Positions 1 to 10,817 of a stretch of DNA of 64,000 bases are shown piece by piece; within the stretch, counting starts at the first letter, position 1, and each line of letters starts with the position of its first letter. The notes beneath the pieces were generated by a model. That model was not told the origin of the DNA, did not search any database, and saw only the letters and a list, made by a program, of their open reading frames with translations. The stretch lies in assembly GCA_019633425.1 (NCBI GenBank), contig WSUB01000024.1, positions 186,001 through 250,000 on the forward strand. The letters run 5' to 3'. Source of the stretch: Tulasnella sp. 424 (Eukaryota; Basidiomycota; Agaricomycetes; Cantharellales; Tulasnellaceae). Both the position numbers and the translations under genes were made by a program.

Positions 1-1065
1 GCCAATCCCGGACAGGAATCCACCGCGAGCGAAGAAAGGATCAAACCCCTCAGCGGGGCTTCTTGCCCCCCCCCCCTCCTATCCACGGCATAGCTCTCAT
101 CTACCACGAACGTGCCATTTTTAATTGCATGAAGTAAACTCGGTTTATAGCCTTAGTAGACCTTGTGCTTGGTGCATACACAGCCAAACCGGCAGGGCGA
201 GGGCCAATCTAGCTGAGAATGTTACCACAAGAAGGGCTGGAAGCATCGCTGCGATGAAGGGGATTCTCTTTTGCTTATCCGAGATAATGACTTGCGGAGG
301 GCTATGTCGGTCAACATCGTCCTCGCCGTGGAGATGGACCAGCAGGGAGGACATCAAAGGGCTTTGGGGTTCGAAGGGCTGACAGCAAGGTAACAAGGGT
401 ATCTTCGGAAATATGAGCCACAGCCTGAGCGGCCGCGTCCTTCAAACACCTACTCCTGTTGAAGGAGCCGGGGCGGTGAGACCAGAGCAGCGTTCTAGAA
501 CAACTCCAAAGACTAGGGTGTCTGAAAGCTCTTAGGGGGGAGGGAGCTCCAGCAAGCCACTGGGCCCTCTATGATCTGTTCTTGGAAGTAACTTGAAAGT
601 CGAGTGAACGGTCTCCCGCCAAGGGCGGTTTGATGGGTCGGCACCATGATGATAGAACAGATATTCAATACAAGCCAGTTGAAAGGCGGGTGTTCCAAGG
701 TTAATAGGATGTTAACTTGAAGTGATTGCGTGAAAAGCTGGTCCCACAGAATTGAGAACGAATCAGGCGCTCCACAGGTGGGGTAGCCAGCGTTAGGTCA
801 TGACGATTTCGAACGCAAGCTCAAAACGCGCTGACATTGCCATACGCAGACATATTGATCAGATTGATCCCTTACCTTGGTATCTTTGACAACATTGTTT
901 ACGTAGCTGTTTGCCAGGTCGACTGATTGGCTACCGATAAAAGGTGAGCGAGTAAGTGGCGTCGTGCGAACGTGTGATGCAACCGCCCCCGGTCCCGCGC
1001 CCGAGGCCGAAGTCCAGATAAAATACTAGACAGTCTTGGCAAAGCGCTTTCTAACCACAATCGCG
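1..1065. other. Intergenic region, no gene supported
   Basis: Short overlapping open frames occur on both strands around 125-396, but none shows a recognisable domain or a splice continuation. An 11-base C run lies near 66-76. The last 60 bases before the hydrolase ATG include an AT-rich stretch (around 1020-1030) that could serve as a core promoter. Confidence 0.5.
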
Positions 1066-1833
1066 ATGTCCCAGACGAAACCCATCATTGTGCTCGTTCC
1101 AGGCGCTTGGCATACAGCCGATATCTTCTCTTCATTCACTCCTCACCTCACCTCTGCTGGATACAAAACGATCACAGTCACTCTACCAAGCGTCGGCTGT
1201 TCTCCTCCAGTTAAAGACTTGCAGCCCGATTCTCAGGCCGTCCGTGATGCGATCATCCCCCACGTCGAAAATGGCGAGGACATCATCCTCTTCATGCATA
1301 GTTACGGAGCTGTCCCGGCCTGCCAGGGAATCAAGGGCTTGACCAAGTTGCCCTCGAGCGACACCAAGGGGGGAACAAAGGGAGGAGTCACGCACCTTGT
1401 ATTCTGCTGCGCCTTCGTCTTGCCTGCTGGCGTCGCCGTTCTCGACCCCAGGAAAGGCGAGCCCGAAACTTGGTTTCAAGTCAACGAAGACGCGACGATT
1501 GTCAACCCCGCCACGCCCATGAACACGTTCTACAACGACCTTACCCCGGAGATGGCTCAGCATCTAACCGAGACATGCGTCAAGCCGCAGAGCTTCCAAA
1601 CGTTTATGACAAAACCCCAGTACGCCGCTTGGCAGGAGGAGGCAACCCTACCATGCACGTACATCTTCACTGAGAAGGATCAGTGCGTCCCGTATGCTGT
1701 ACAGAAGATCATGGTTGAAATGAGTGGGAGGGAGTTCCAAACGGAGACGTTTGACATGGGGCATAGTCCTTTCGTTCGCTCTCCCGAGCAGATCGCTAAC
1801 GTGGTACGAAAGGCTGCGGGAGAGAAAACCTAG
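1066..1833 (+). CDS. Alpha/beta-hydrolase fold protein (255 aa, single exon)
   Basis: This looks like a soluble alpha/beta hydrolase of the AB_hydrolase_6/methylesterase-like type, seen in fungi as small uncharacterised esterases. The N-terminal strand IIVLVPGAWHTADIF carries the oxyanion-hole region. The nucleophile elbow reads MHSYGA, with Ser near residue 79. The acid is probably Asp in TEKDQC (about residue 205), and the base is His in MGHSPF (about residue 233), so the triad looks complete and in family order. Length is normal for the family. The frame stays open upstream to 1036 but only with a non-ATG codon; the ATG at 1066 starts MSQTKP directly before the first beta strand, so I use it. 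No signal peptide is visible, so a cytosolic location is inferred. The substrate cannot be predicted. Confidence 0.85.
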   Translation: MSQTKPIIVLVPGAWHTADIFSSFTPHLTSAGYKTITVTLPSVGCSPPVKDLQPDSQAVRDAIIPHVENGEDIILFMHSYGAVPACQGIKGLTKLPSSDTKGGTKGGVTHLVFCCAFVLPAGVAVLDPRKGEPETWFQVNEDATIVNPATPMNTFYNDLTPEMAQHLTETCVKPQSFQTFMTKPQYAAWQEEATLPCTYIFTEKDQCVPYAVQKIMVEMSGREFQTETFDMGHSPFVRSPEQIANVVRKAAGEKT

Positions 1834-2377
1834 TGGATTGATCTGGGACTTGAAATAAGGCTATCGAACCATTGCTTCCATGTGATCCCAAGTGTACCGA
1901 AGTGATATATGCAGAGACCCGTGTTGTCAGACAGATCTTTAGGAGGCTGTAGCACATCCGACCGGTCAAAAGATGGTCGCTGTAGTCTTCCACGACTGTG
2001 CTGCGTGTCAGAGGACTTCACCGCCGGAGTATTGACAAGTTATATTTTTGTGGTCGAGTGAAGCGAACCTGGAACTCGGGTCCAACTATGACCCACGGAT
2101 GCGAACTACTTTCCACGACTCTAGATTCCTTTGGGTAGGAAGGGAGGAGCAGAGATTGGAGGATATACGCAAGCTCGACTGCTCTAAATCTCTTCAACTT
2201 AGGACCTCGTTCGTCGGAGGCGTTACGCCTGATTGGGTGGATCATGTCTTCAATTACAAGTACCTTTGAAATTGCCAGTCCAGTATATCGACGAGATACA
2301 TCTAGCTAGGCCTAACTAATGGTTACATTGACGCTCGATGCTACAAGTGTTTCCTCGACTCTGCTAGAGTACAAGGC
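1834..2377. other. Intergenic region between convergent genes
   Basis: This stretch separates the 3' ends of the hydrolase (+) and the membrane protein (-). No convincing gene is present. A short stretch around 1890-1945 resembles part of the neighbouring membrane-protein gene (see findings). Confidence 0.5.
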
Positions 2378-3873
2378 TCACAAAGTCTCTGCGCTATCAT
2401 GGGCAGTCCTTTCTTTTCTTGGCCTGATGCCGAACTTGGTGTCCTTACCAATCTTAGTCCTCCCGATAGCAAGATAATCTACGTTCCCCTCTTGGTCGAA
2501 CACCATATTTAGAGACTTGTCCGCAATGGAGCGCTGCGGATCTCTCCCATCCCCACCAGCAAAGATGGACCCAATGAGCGGAAGAAGATTTGTCAACCAA
2601 AGCTGACCTATGGCTAATGCGCTCTCCTTTTTGATTGGTGAAGGATCCTCTTCCTTGGCGCCCCAGTCGGTTGGCGTTGCTGTTACTGTGTATGACGTCG
2701 AAGAAACCAAGGCAAAGAGAATGAAGAGGGCGAAAAAGGCGTACACGTACAATATCCCAGCGACGCAGAAAACTGGTGCTACGGGATAAAGCCCGAGCAC
2801 CCCTTGTCTGGCGGTTATTGCCGAAGTTGCGTCTTTGGGTTGCATAATTCCTCCTAGGAGACCCAGAGCGATTCTCGCAAGATTCGCACTGATAAAGCTC
2901 GAAGGGTCTACGAAGGGATCGGCCATGATGGGGCCTAATATGTCTGCAATCAACCGGTTGGTGCCATACTGCGAGAGCAGAGGCCCCCACAGGGCAGAGG
3001 CGAGCTGAGGCGATACACTACTAGTCTGCAACAGTATGTATCTGTCTGATCCTGGGTCGTATGACAGTTCTCCGGTGAGGTACTCGATTTGGCACGTTGC
3101 GTAGAGGGCATCGAGATCGTCGACCTCATGTGCGACCCCTTCGCTGGGGTTGTGATAGACGACTTTGTCTTGATTGAGTTGGAGTTGCATGCCTAGTGTC
3201 ATGGATCCAGATGGTGCTGTGATATTCGGATCGAACACTTGGAAGGTGGTATTCATGAAGGTGCCTATCTGACCGTCGATGACGCCGAAGATCCTGTTAG
3301 GAAGCAAATGCTGAAATCACATTTGGGCGGCAATTGTCCCGTGAAGTTCCATTTCAATGGAAGGTATGGGGCTCCCGCAGTGCTACAGTCCGTCACATGG
3401 CCGCCTTTATCCTGCGTGCAATCCCCGGATATGACTTTGCAAGAGGATTGAACTGCAACGGTAGGTGCTTGATAGAAGTAGGACGTTGTGACTAGAGGAC
3501 CGAGAGCTTTGGGTATCGTCGAAACCATGACCGCTGTGTTGTTTAGGTCGGCGAGGGTGACTATACGGAAGGGTGCAGTGCTGACATTGTCGAGCACGAG
3601 CCAGGCCTTTGGCAGAATCCAGTCCGCCCCCTCGCCTGCCGCCCATCCGCTTGTGTTAGCAAGGCACTCGAACCTAAGTGTACTGAAATGATATATGGTT
3701 GGGTGATGGGTCTTGTCAGCAGGAATCTCTTTTGCATTTAGGCGCCCATCGCCTCCGCGTGATCCGTCGTTGTCATCTGTATTACGTGTCACTCCTTTGA
3801 CTTTTCTCCCTTCTTGTGTTGAAAATATTGAAAACAACACGGAAGCTCCTTTCCGTTCTGAGTCAGCGAGCAT
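2378..3873 (-). CDS. Hypothetical membrane protein, frame interrupted (intron or frameshift)
   Basis: I do not recognise this family. Two open frames on the minus strand belong together: an upstream part (3873-3265) rich in Cys and Asn-X-Ser/Thr sites, looking extracellular, and a downstream part (3310-2378) ending in one clear hydrophobic helix (about 2680-2780, rich in F, A and L) and a charged, presumably cytosolic tail. The frames overlap and do not join directly. A possible 86-nt phase-0 intron (GTGACG donor near 3395, TTTCAG acceptor near 3311) restores one frame. A single-base frameshift is the alternative, which would make this a pseudogene. The true start is uncertain: the ATG at 3873 is not preceded by a signal peptide, and an upstream exon in 3950-4250 is possible. 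A degraded copy of part of this gene lies at 13.7-13.9 kb. Confidence 0.45.
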
Positions 3874-4647
3874 CTCACTCTACACAAAGTAATGACGATG
3901 CTCTTCCCTGCACTTGCTCCACGCACAGTGCACGGCGGTAACGGCTTTTCTCCCAGCTCAAGAAGTGAGATTTTGTTTCGAGAAGTCGTGCAGCACCGTC
4001 TTATGAGTGTAGAGGCTGGTTCTGCCTGACAAGGATCTCGTTGTGGTAGAGGTGATGATCAAGAAGTGGTCGGGCTCCGGAGAGACCGTCGAACATGGGT
4101 CAGGGCCATTTTCCTGCTCCGCCAAGGCCCAAGGGATCCAACGGACGAGGCGGGGATCGACTGGGCCTATCATTAATGCCTTCCATTCTTCCTCTTATGA
4201 ACACTCTTTACGTTACTTAGTCAGCTAGATAGGATTGATGTCGTCGCTAATCATTGCTGATAGCGTCGACGAGGAGAGTGAAGGTGTCGGGCGCAAGCTT
4301 GAGGCTGTGGGGCGGGATATAAGGGCGGCGGTGTGTCGGCACCGGATTGAGACCAAAACTTAGTCTTTTGCGTCGGCGATTGCACATTCTAGGTCGGTGA
4401 GTAACTGGGATGTAAGAGCAATGGGAGCGCCGGAGGTCCACGTCGAACCAGGAGAGATAAGAGGGGGAAAGCCGCCACAGAGCGTTTGTGGCGGCGACGC
4501 GGGAATAATCGGAGTTTCATATCATAGCAGTGACATGCCACGACAGGTTCCACGCGTGAACTGTCCTTCCATCACCAACTCATTCTTCAACTCTTTGAAC
4601 CAAGTAACCACCTCAGACGCCACCACCAAGATTGCAAAGTAAACTCC
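3874..4647. other. Region between divergent genes
   Basis: This separates the membrane-protein gene (-) and the DUF6535 gene (+). It may hold a missing 5' exon of the minus-strand gene, since a minus-strand open frame lies at 3958-4173, but I cannot show a splice connection. The last ~100 bases before 4648 are moderately pyrimidine- and AC-rich, as is typical of promoters in this window. Confidence 0.4.
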
Positions 4648-7266
4648 ATGGATACCATCCCACAGAACCCAATCAGCGCGCCCAGAATCGAGATCCCCGA
4701 TCCTCCCGAAGAGTTCGGCCAGGACGGCGGCAAGTTCTATCGAGCCTACGACGCCCTTGCAGAGGAAGTCGACGACGATATGACGAAGAGTCTGAAAGAG
4801 CAGCTTGATGGAATGCTCATATTCGTAAGCCAGAAGCATTCCGCTTATGCTCCTATCTCATTCAACTCATCGCCATTGTCCAATAGGCCGGTCTCTTTGC
4901 GGGTGTCAATTCCGCGTTCCTCGCTCTCACCCTCCCTCTCATGTCACCCTCCCCCGCGGACGACACTAACGCCCTATTGGCACAGAATAACGCGATTCTT
5001 TTGCAGTTAGTTTTAGGGAGGAACGGTACTACTTCTCTCAATTCGACCCTCCCCTCTGCGTCGTTCGCTCCTTCGGGCGCGATTCTCAGCGTCAACATTC
5101 TGTTCGCGCTAAGCTTGGCATTTGCAGTTATTTCATCATTTCTGGCGGTTCTAGGCCGCCAGTGGCTGGTCTACTACCGCAAGCGCGGTGGTGGTGGTCC
5201 AGACCGCCAAAGATGGGAGCAACTCAAGAGGTTCCTGGGCGCCGAGCGGTGGGGACTGGAGCTGATCCTTGACGACATCCTCCCTTCTCTTTTGCAGGGA
5301 GGTCTCATTATCTTCTGCATCTCCTTCATCATCTACCTCAACACTCTCAGCACGACGCTCTACAAGGTAGTGAGGGTGCCTTTGTACATGGCGCTTGCTT
5401 TTTTTGTTGGGAGTGCACTGTGCACGTTGTGGGACAGGTTCTGCCCGTTCCACAGTCCACTCTCACATCTTCTCCATTGGATTTCCTCCTTACCACCAGG
5501 GATTGTCAGGGTTATCGCGACCTTGACAAGACGTCTGACTGCCTTGATAAGGCGTCCAGAGGACGAGTGGGGAAGGCTTTGGCGAAGGAACAGACTAGAA
5601 GAGTTTGTCGAGCGTTGGTTTGGTTGGGTGAAACCAATCGTTCGTTCGCTCAATCGGCCCTTCAGCATCATCGACACTACTGTCAAGAATTGGTTCCGTC
5701 ATGTCCCGTGGACACATACGGAAGAGAATATGCAATCATTACAAGTAATTGCAGTCCAACGGACCATCTGCACCTCGGAAGACCCCGCCACTCTTCTGCA
5801 CGCAACTGCAAATATTTTATCAATCACTGATTTGGACCAGCTGAAACAATTATGGGGTGATGAGCTATTTCGCGAACGGTTCCTTGAACTGCGTCGCACC
5901 TCCTACGGTCGTGCGATGCAATTGCGAGGGCGTGATCAATTTGACTTTGCCGCATCTGCAGCGCGTTTGTATTCCGCTTCGGCAACTCATGTTCTTATCT
6001 CCGTTCACAGCCAAGAGGTTGACTCTCTTGTTCACTTCAGAGACTTTCCGGTCGTCAATGAAACCACTGGTTTCTCCTTCTGGGTCCCCAGAGACAGGCT
6101 TGCGAGTTCCTCGCCACCGCTTATCCTGGCATCTTTGGCTAACTCGACTATTTCAGCATTTTGGGCCTATAGGAGCCATAATGAAGTAAAAGACTTCTGT
6201 GTTCATGTTGACGCTTATTGCGGAGCGTTGAATGGACATAGCTCTAGGCTTCTCTCTCTTATATCCTGGATAGTTTCGCGGCTTGCACGGCATGATGATT
6301 TGCTTTCGTTTTACGAAGGGCGTGATTTAGAATCTTTGCGGACGTCATATGTCGGGTGTGTGACTAATCTTCGAACCTGATGGGCTGGAATTTGAACGAT
6401 CATTATTATAGGTCTGATGACACCACCTTTGCAAACTTGGACTCAGCATTTACAGCGCTCTTGGACCCCAAAATCGAAGGCCTGCTTGATCGTGACAGCA
6501 TCCTCACCAACCTACTACGATGTTTGGCTCAAATAGTTGATGACAAGCAAGATCGTCGGAAGATAGAGCCGGAGCAGGTGTTCAAACTATTGGCAACGTG
6601 CGAGACGGTCCTAAGAAAGATTCGATCGGCGAAAGAAGGCGGCCAAATATTGGGAAAGCTGCGTTTCGGGGGGATAACGACAATCACTGACTTACTACCA
6701 AGTCCTGATACCCGCTATGGGAGGTATGCTTTCAAGTACAGAATCCCAGTTTGATATTGAAAGGTGGTCTTTATCCCCCTAGAATTCCGAGCGATATCCT
6801 CGAGACGCTGAATATTTACTTTGGACGACGGCTGAGCACTGTTCGGAAGGAAAGCCAAGTCTCCGAAAACGAAGATCTCGATGTTCTTCACATATTTTCT
6901 CCGTTAATGCGCCAAATTTTCCTTTACAAACCATCGCAGTGGGACTATGATTTGGAGTCGGAGTGGTGCAATTACCCTGGAGAGCTCCGGGAGAAGCGCA
7001 GTGCAACGCGCCAAACGTTCAACAATTTTGTGTCGGAAGTCGATAAAGAGTTCTGCCATATGCACGTTCGTACTGCTCTCTTGATAAAGATTATCTGGCG
7101 ATTTACGACCTCTAAACTTCACAGAACAACCGAGATCCCGAGTTGTCATGGTGCCAGTGGAGGGGACAGTGCATCACTGATCTGTATTCTTTGCTGTGAG
7201 TCTGCCGATACGGTGATTGGGAACGCGTGCAGGCTTTCGATATTAACCCACACCCGGAAGACCTGA
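4648..7266 (+). CDS. DUF6535 multi-pass membrane protein, four exons
   Basis: This is a member of the large basidiomycete family defined by DUF6535; function is unknown. Exons: 4648-4824, 4887-6355, 6412-6723, 6783-7266. Introns are 62, 56 and 59 bp, all GT-AG, and each junction restores frame. The first junction rebuilds the family hallmark GMLIF-AGLFAGVNSAFLA. The N-terminus has an acidic helix (KFYRAYDALAEEV). The DUF6535 core contains four hydrophobic helices: AGLFAGVNSAFLALTL, ILSVNILFALSLAFAVISSF, the IIFCISFIIYL segment, and VPLYMALAFFVGSALC. GRQWLVYY and AERWGLELILDD follow the second helix, as in relatives. The C-terminal ~650 residues are soluble and probably helical. The end of the last exon is the least certain part. 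Members are numerous and variable in Agaricomycetes, which suggests a lineage-specific role. Confidence 0.85.
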
Positions 7267-8212
7267 TCCAGAACGTGTTACGTGAAGACATTTCTAGGCC
7301 ATGTCGAATAGCGATTTAACTGCCTGGTGGTGGATTACTGGGCAATGGAGGAGTTGCTAATCTTGGTGGCCCGGAAAGGAGAGGAGTACGCCGCTTGGGC
7401 GTGTCGGGCGCCGGAGGAGTGATGGGTTTCGATACTCGGGAGGTTTTTATGTATGAATGTTAGGCGGTGGATATTTTAGATAGGTGAACAGCTGAGAGAT
7501 GGGCGGCGTTGCTATGGGTATTGCTAATACTTGCGTCTTGGACTACTTCGGGTTCATTAAGTATACCGTGCCAGGTGCTAGCGCTAACGTGTTAGAAGGT
7601 GCGTCGAAATCCATCTTGCCACGGACAAACCGAGATTGTCTGAAACAGACGAGCAAAGCGAGGACCCTGGTCCACCCCAGATACCGAAGAAGCAAGGATA
7701 GCGGTCAACCCAGAAACAAACAATAACCAAACATTGCGCTTAGTCAGCAGCGAGTTTGCTCGGTTCCTTGTGTCACCAAGCTGTACCTCGGCACCGACTG
7801 AGCACGACCCCGTCATCATCTACTCCTTTATCCGCACCTCTCGCTACAAGCCGACATCCCAACGTCCGGCCAGTTCACTCTCTCTTACGCCTTTTCTTGG
7901 ATACCTTGAAGCCTTTTCAACCCATCTTCGGACGCGGTTATCTCTAATTCCCTGTTCGGTCGGAACCCACAACCTAAATCCCAACCCTTTTCTTGTTGTG
8001 AGTTGAGACATGTTTCGGATGCCACTTTGAACTGTCCGCGATGACTATGCGATGACGGCGTCGCAGACCTTTGTCACTTCCTTTCAAGACGAGATATCAA
8101 TTGCACATTCGACCGGACGCTTGAACCGTCCAGATTGCAACATCTCCCCCTCAAGCCACACTCACTCTACACTTGTTTATTCTGTTCATCTGACGTATAT
8201 CTACTACTCAAG
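7267..8212. other. Intergenic/promoter region upstream of the G-alpha gene
   Basis: No gene is supported. Small plus-strand open frames at 7499-8006 lack any domain. Around 7790-8000 the plus strand is pyrimidine-rich, and CAAT/TATA-like elements lie shortly before the ATG at 8213, so the promoter of the G-alpha gene is presumably here. Confidence 0.5.
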
Positions 8213-10006
8213 ATGGGGAATTGTATGTCTACACCAGTCGACCCGCAATTGGCGGCGCAGAATGAGGAAGTCGAGAGGCAAATGAAGGAGGTGCGCGCCG
8301 GGTTTCGATTGCCTTACCGGTCGTGATGGGAGCTCAAAGACTGCCATTCCAGACGAAAGACAAGATGTCGAAGCAAGTAAAAGTACTGCTGTTAGGCTCC
8401 GGAGACTCTGGAAAATCGACCATCTTGAAGGTGCGGTCCGGTATGCGGAGGGAAGGGAGATCTATGCCCGCTAACATCATACCACTGCAGCAAATGCGAT
8501 TAATACACAACGTTCACTTCAGCGCGCAAGAGATCGAGGGTTACAGGCAACTGGTTTTCAGTAACGTCATTCTCGGGCTAAAAGCCTTGCTCGACGCCAT
8601 GGATGAATTCGACATTGAAGGGAGCGAAGAAAACAAGGTGCGCAAATCCTTTTCTTGCCTCTCATCCCGATATCCCCCAATATCCGCAAAGTTCGCGAAC
8701 GGTGCTCAATGTCCTAAACCATTTCTTCTTCAGGATTATTTACCACTATTCGACTCGTTCACCAACCTGAAAGACGGCGAGCCGTTTCCTCCTCAATACC
8801 TGACACCTTGTGCGAAGCTATGGGAGGATCCAGCGGTCCAGAACGCTTATATGAGAGGGAACGAAGTTGCATTACCTGAAAAGTGCGTCTCGCGGCGGAA
8901 CTTCGTTTTTGCTTGCGCCACATCATTGTGGCTGCCTGTATTTACCCCACACTTCTCTATATTTTAATCCCTTACAGTTTGGCCTAGTAAGTCCTGTTTA
9001 TTTGCCCGCCGCTGGATCCTCCTGACAGTCGCGGAGGGTGTCATTGCTTCCACTTTCTTACTTACCAACCCACGATTTCCCAGCTACTTCGCCGACTTGC
9101 CACGGTTATGGAAAACAGACTACCGACCGACGGAGCAAGATATCATTCGTTCTAGAGCGAAAACGACTGGTATTACGGAGACTGTTTTCCACTTGAAGGG
9201 GCATGATATGCATATGTTGGATGTCGGCGGTCAGAAGAGCGAACGGAGAAAGTGGATCCATTGTTTCCAGAATGTAACGGCGATCCTGTTTTTGGTGTCG
9301 CTGAGCGGGTACAATCAGTGTCTTGTAGAGGATAAGGATGCGGTAAGTTCGCTTGCCGGGTGTCGTGCGCTTCCTTGCTGACGCCAACGAATCTCTGTTT
9401 GGATGTGTAGAATCAAATGCAGGACGCCATGACCACCTGGGACTCGATATGCCACTCCCACTGGTTCAATACTACGTCCTTGGTGCGTGCTGTGCTTATC
9501 TCCTTCGGAATCGAGGCTAACACTTCTCTCCCCCTAGATCCTGTTCCTTAATAAAACTGATATCTTCGAAAGGAAGGTCAAGTCCTCGCCTATCAAGAAC
9601 TTCTTCCCGGTATGACGGCATGTTCGGTAGACTACTTTCATTGCTTGACTAACGGGTATCGTCCCATCCCCAGGATTATGCAGGCACTCCCGGCGACGTC
9701 TACGAGGGCAAGGCCTACTTCAAGCGACGGCTCCTCAAATTAAGTGCCAAGTCTAATCGACAGAAGGAACGGGAAATTTATACACAGTACGCCTCGTCCC
9801 TGCCGTTTCTGCTATGCCGTACCCCGGCGCAGAAAACGCTAACCGCATGCCCGTGTCTCTCACTTCTTGAAGCTTCACCAATGCGACGGATACAGCCCTA
9901 TTACGCGTAGTCATGGCCGCTGTTGAAGGTACGTTGATGTTGTTCATGTTATGGCATTCCTTTGCTGACCAAACCTCTTTTGGCTCTCATATGTTTTTTA
10001 CAGAGT
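8213..10006 (+). CDS. Heterotrimeric G-protein alpha subunit, ten exons including a 9-nt microexon
   Basis: Guanine-nucleotide-binding alpha subunit that couples seven-helix receptors to downstream signalling at the plasma membrane. It starts MGNCMSTP, giving a Gly2 myristoylation site and a nearby Cys for palmitoylation. Exons: 8213-8290, 8353-8430, 8491-8637, 8734-8882, 8978-8986, 9084-9342, 9411-9482, 9538-9609, 9674-9786, 9873-9928, then a last piece after 10003. Visible motifs: P-loop GSGDSGKST, switch [10 protein letters not shown], switch [18 protein letters not shown] guanine-specificity loop, and TNATDT. The 9-nt exon 8978-8986 restores [13 protein letters not shown]. The next acceptor after exon 10 (end 10003) is well formed but gives Glu-stop, so the protein would be ~344 aa ending VVMAAVEE, about ten residues shorter than normal. 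Retention of that last intron would instead give a 26-residue unrelated tail. Confidence 0.9.
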
Positions 10007-10802
10007 GAGTACCCTTTCTTCCACGTCTTTTCTCTCCCACCATAAATCCGTTTTCTTGCCCTTATATGGCATTCGGCGATTCCCACCCGCTCCCCTCAAC
10101 TTTTACCCACCTTTTCGCCTTTCGTTCGGATTGGCAGTGGTGCTCTCCGACAAGGGCCCAAGGACTGCTGTCATAATGCAGCGCCGGGAAGGCGTCACTA
10201 CCGCCCAACCTCCGCAGAAGGCAAAAAAGACATTTGAATTCTTTCCCTAATCATCCCCTAACTTAAAATCGAAACCCTCCTCCCTCCATTTGTTGGCCTT
10301 TTCACTTTCGTTCTACGCTGGCATACACGTGGAACCAACCGCATTCTAATCGTTGTATTGACGTGGAACATTCTTCTTTTCTCTTTCGCTCTAACCATGT
10401 GAAAAACGTAACCCTGCATGCATTGGCGCATCGATGGAATATTCGTCGCTTGGCAAATTTTCAAGTATCGCGCTAACCCAGACCGTGAGTACATGCACCC
10501 CTCCCTCTCTTTGCTTCGTTCGCGGTGCCTTTCTGGCAAATTGGCTAAAGGCCTGTAGCGCGAACAGGAAGCAGATGTCTGGTACCACAGATCGGCGCTG
10601 ACCACCTTTTTGCTTTTTCTGGGTCTGCTATTTCGATTTCACACCACCGCTTCGGGTTGACCCGCGACAGCTCCGGGGGAAGGCCCTGCTAATGTAGTGG
10701 GTCTCTTAAGCTCTCTTAAGGGGGGTTTGGGGGCTCGAATTTCCCTCTGCCACGTGGCTGCTGAGCTCGTCACGTGATTCCACATTCTCACCATTCGGCG
10801 GC
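10007..10802. other. Intergenic, 5' flank of the LINE insertion
   Basis: No gene is supported. Plus-strand open frame 10005-10250 and minus-strand 10258-10605 have no domain. Features seen: a doubled CTCTCTTAAG near 10702-10720 and two CACGTG hexamers at 10751 and 10771. Confidence 0.45.
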
Positions 10803-10817
10803 TCGATTCGTCTCTTA
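10803..10817. repeat. 5' copy of the LINE target-site duplication
   Basis: The 15-mer TCGATTCGTCTCTTA here is identical to the one at 13242-13256. It sits exactly where recognisable reverse-transcriptase sequence begins, as expected for the target-site duplication of a 5'-truncated LINE. Confidence 0.8.

Noticed and set aside
1183..1563. 126-aa minus-strand frame inside the hydrolase
   Set aside because: Antisense of a complete alpha/beta hydrolase with catalytic triad.
10740..10802. Upstream extension of the LINE frame, broken by TGA at 10775
   Set aside because: At first taken as more RT sequence with a CGA-to-TGA mutation; the 15-bp direct repeats place the element's 5' end at 10818, so this is flanking DNA.
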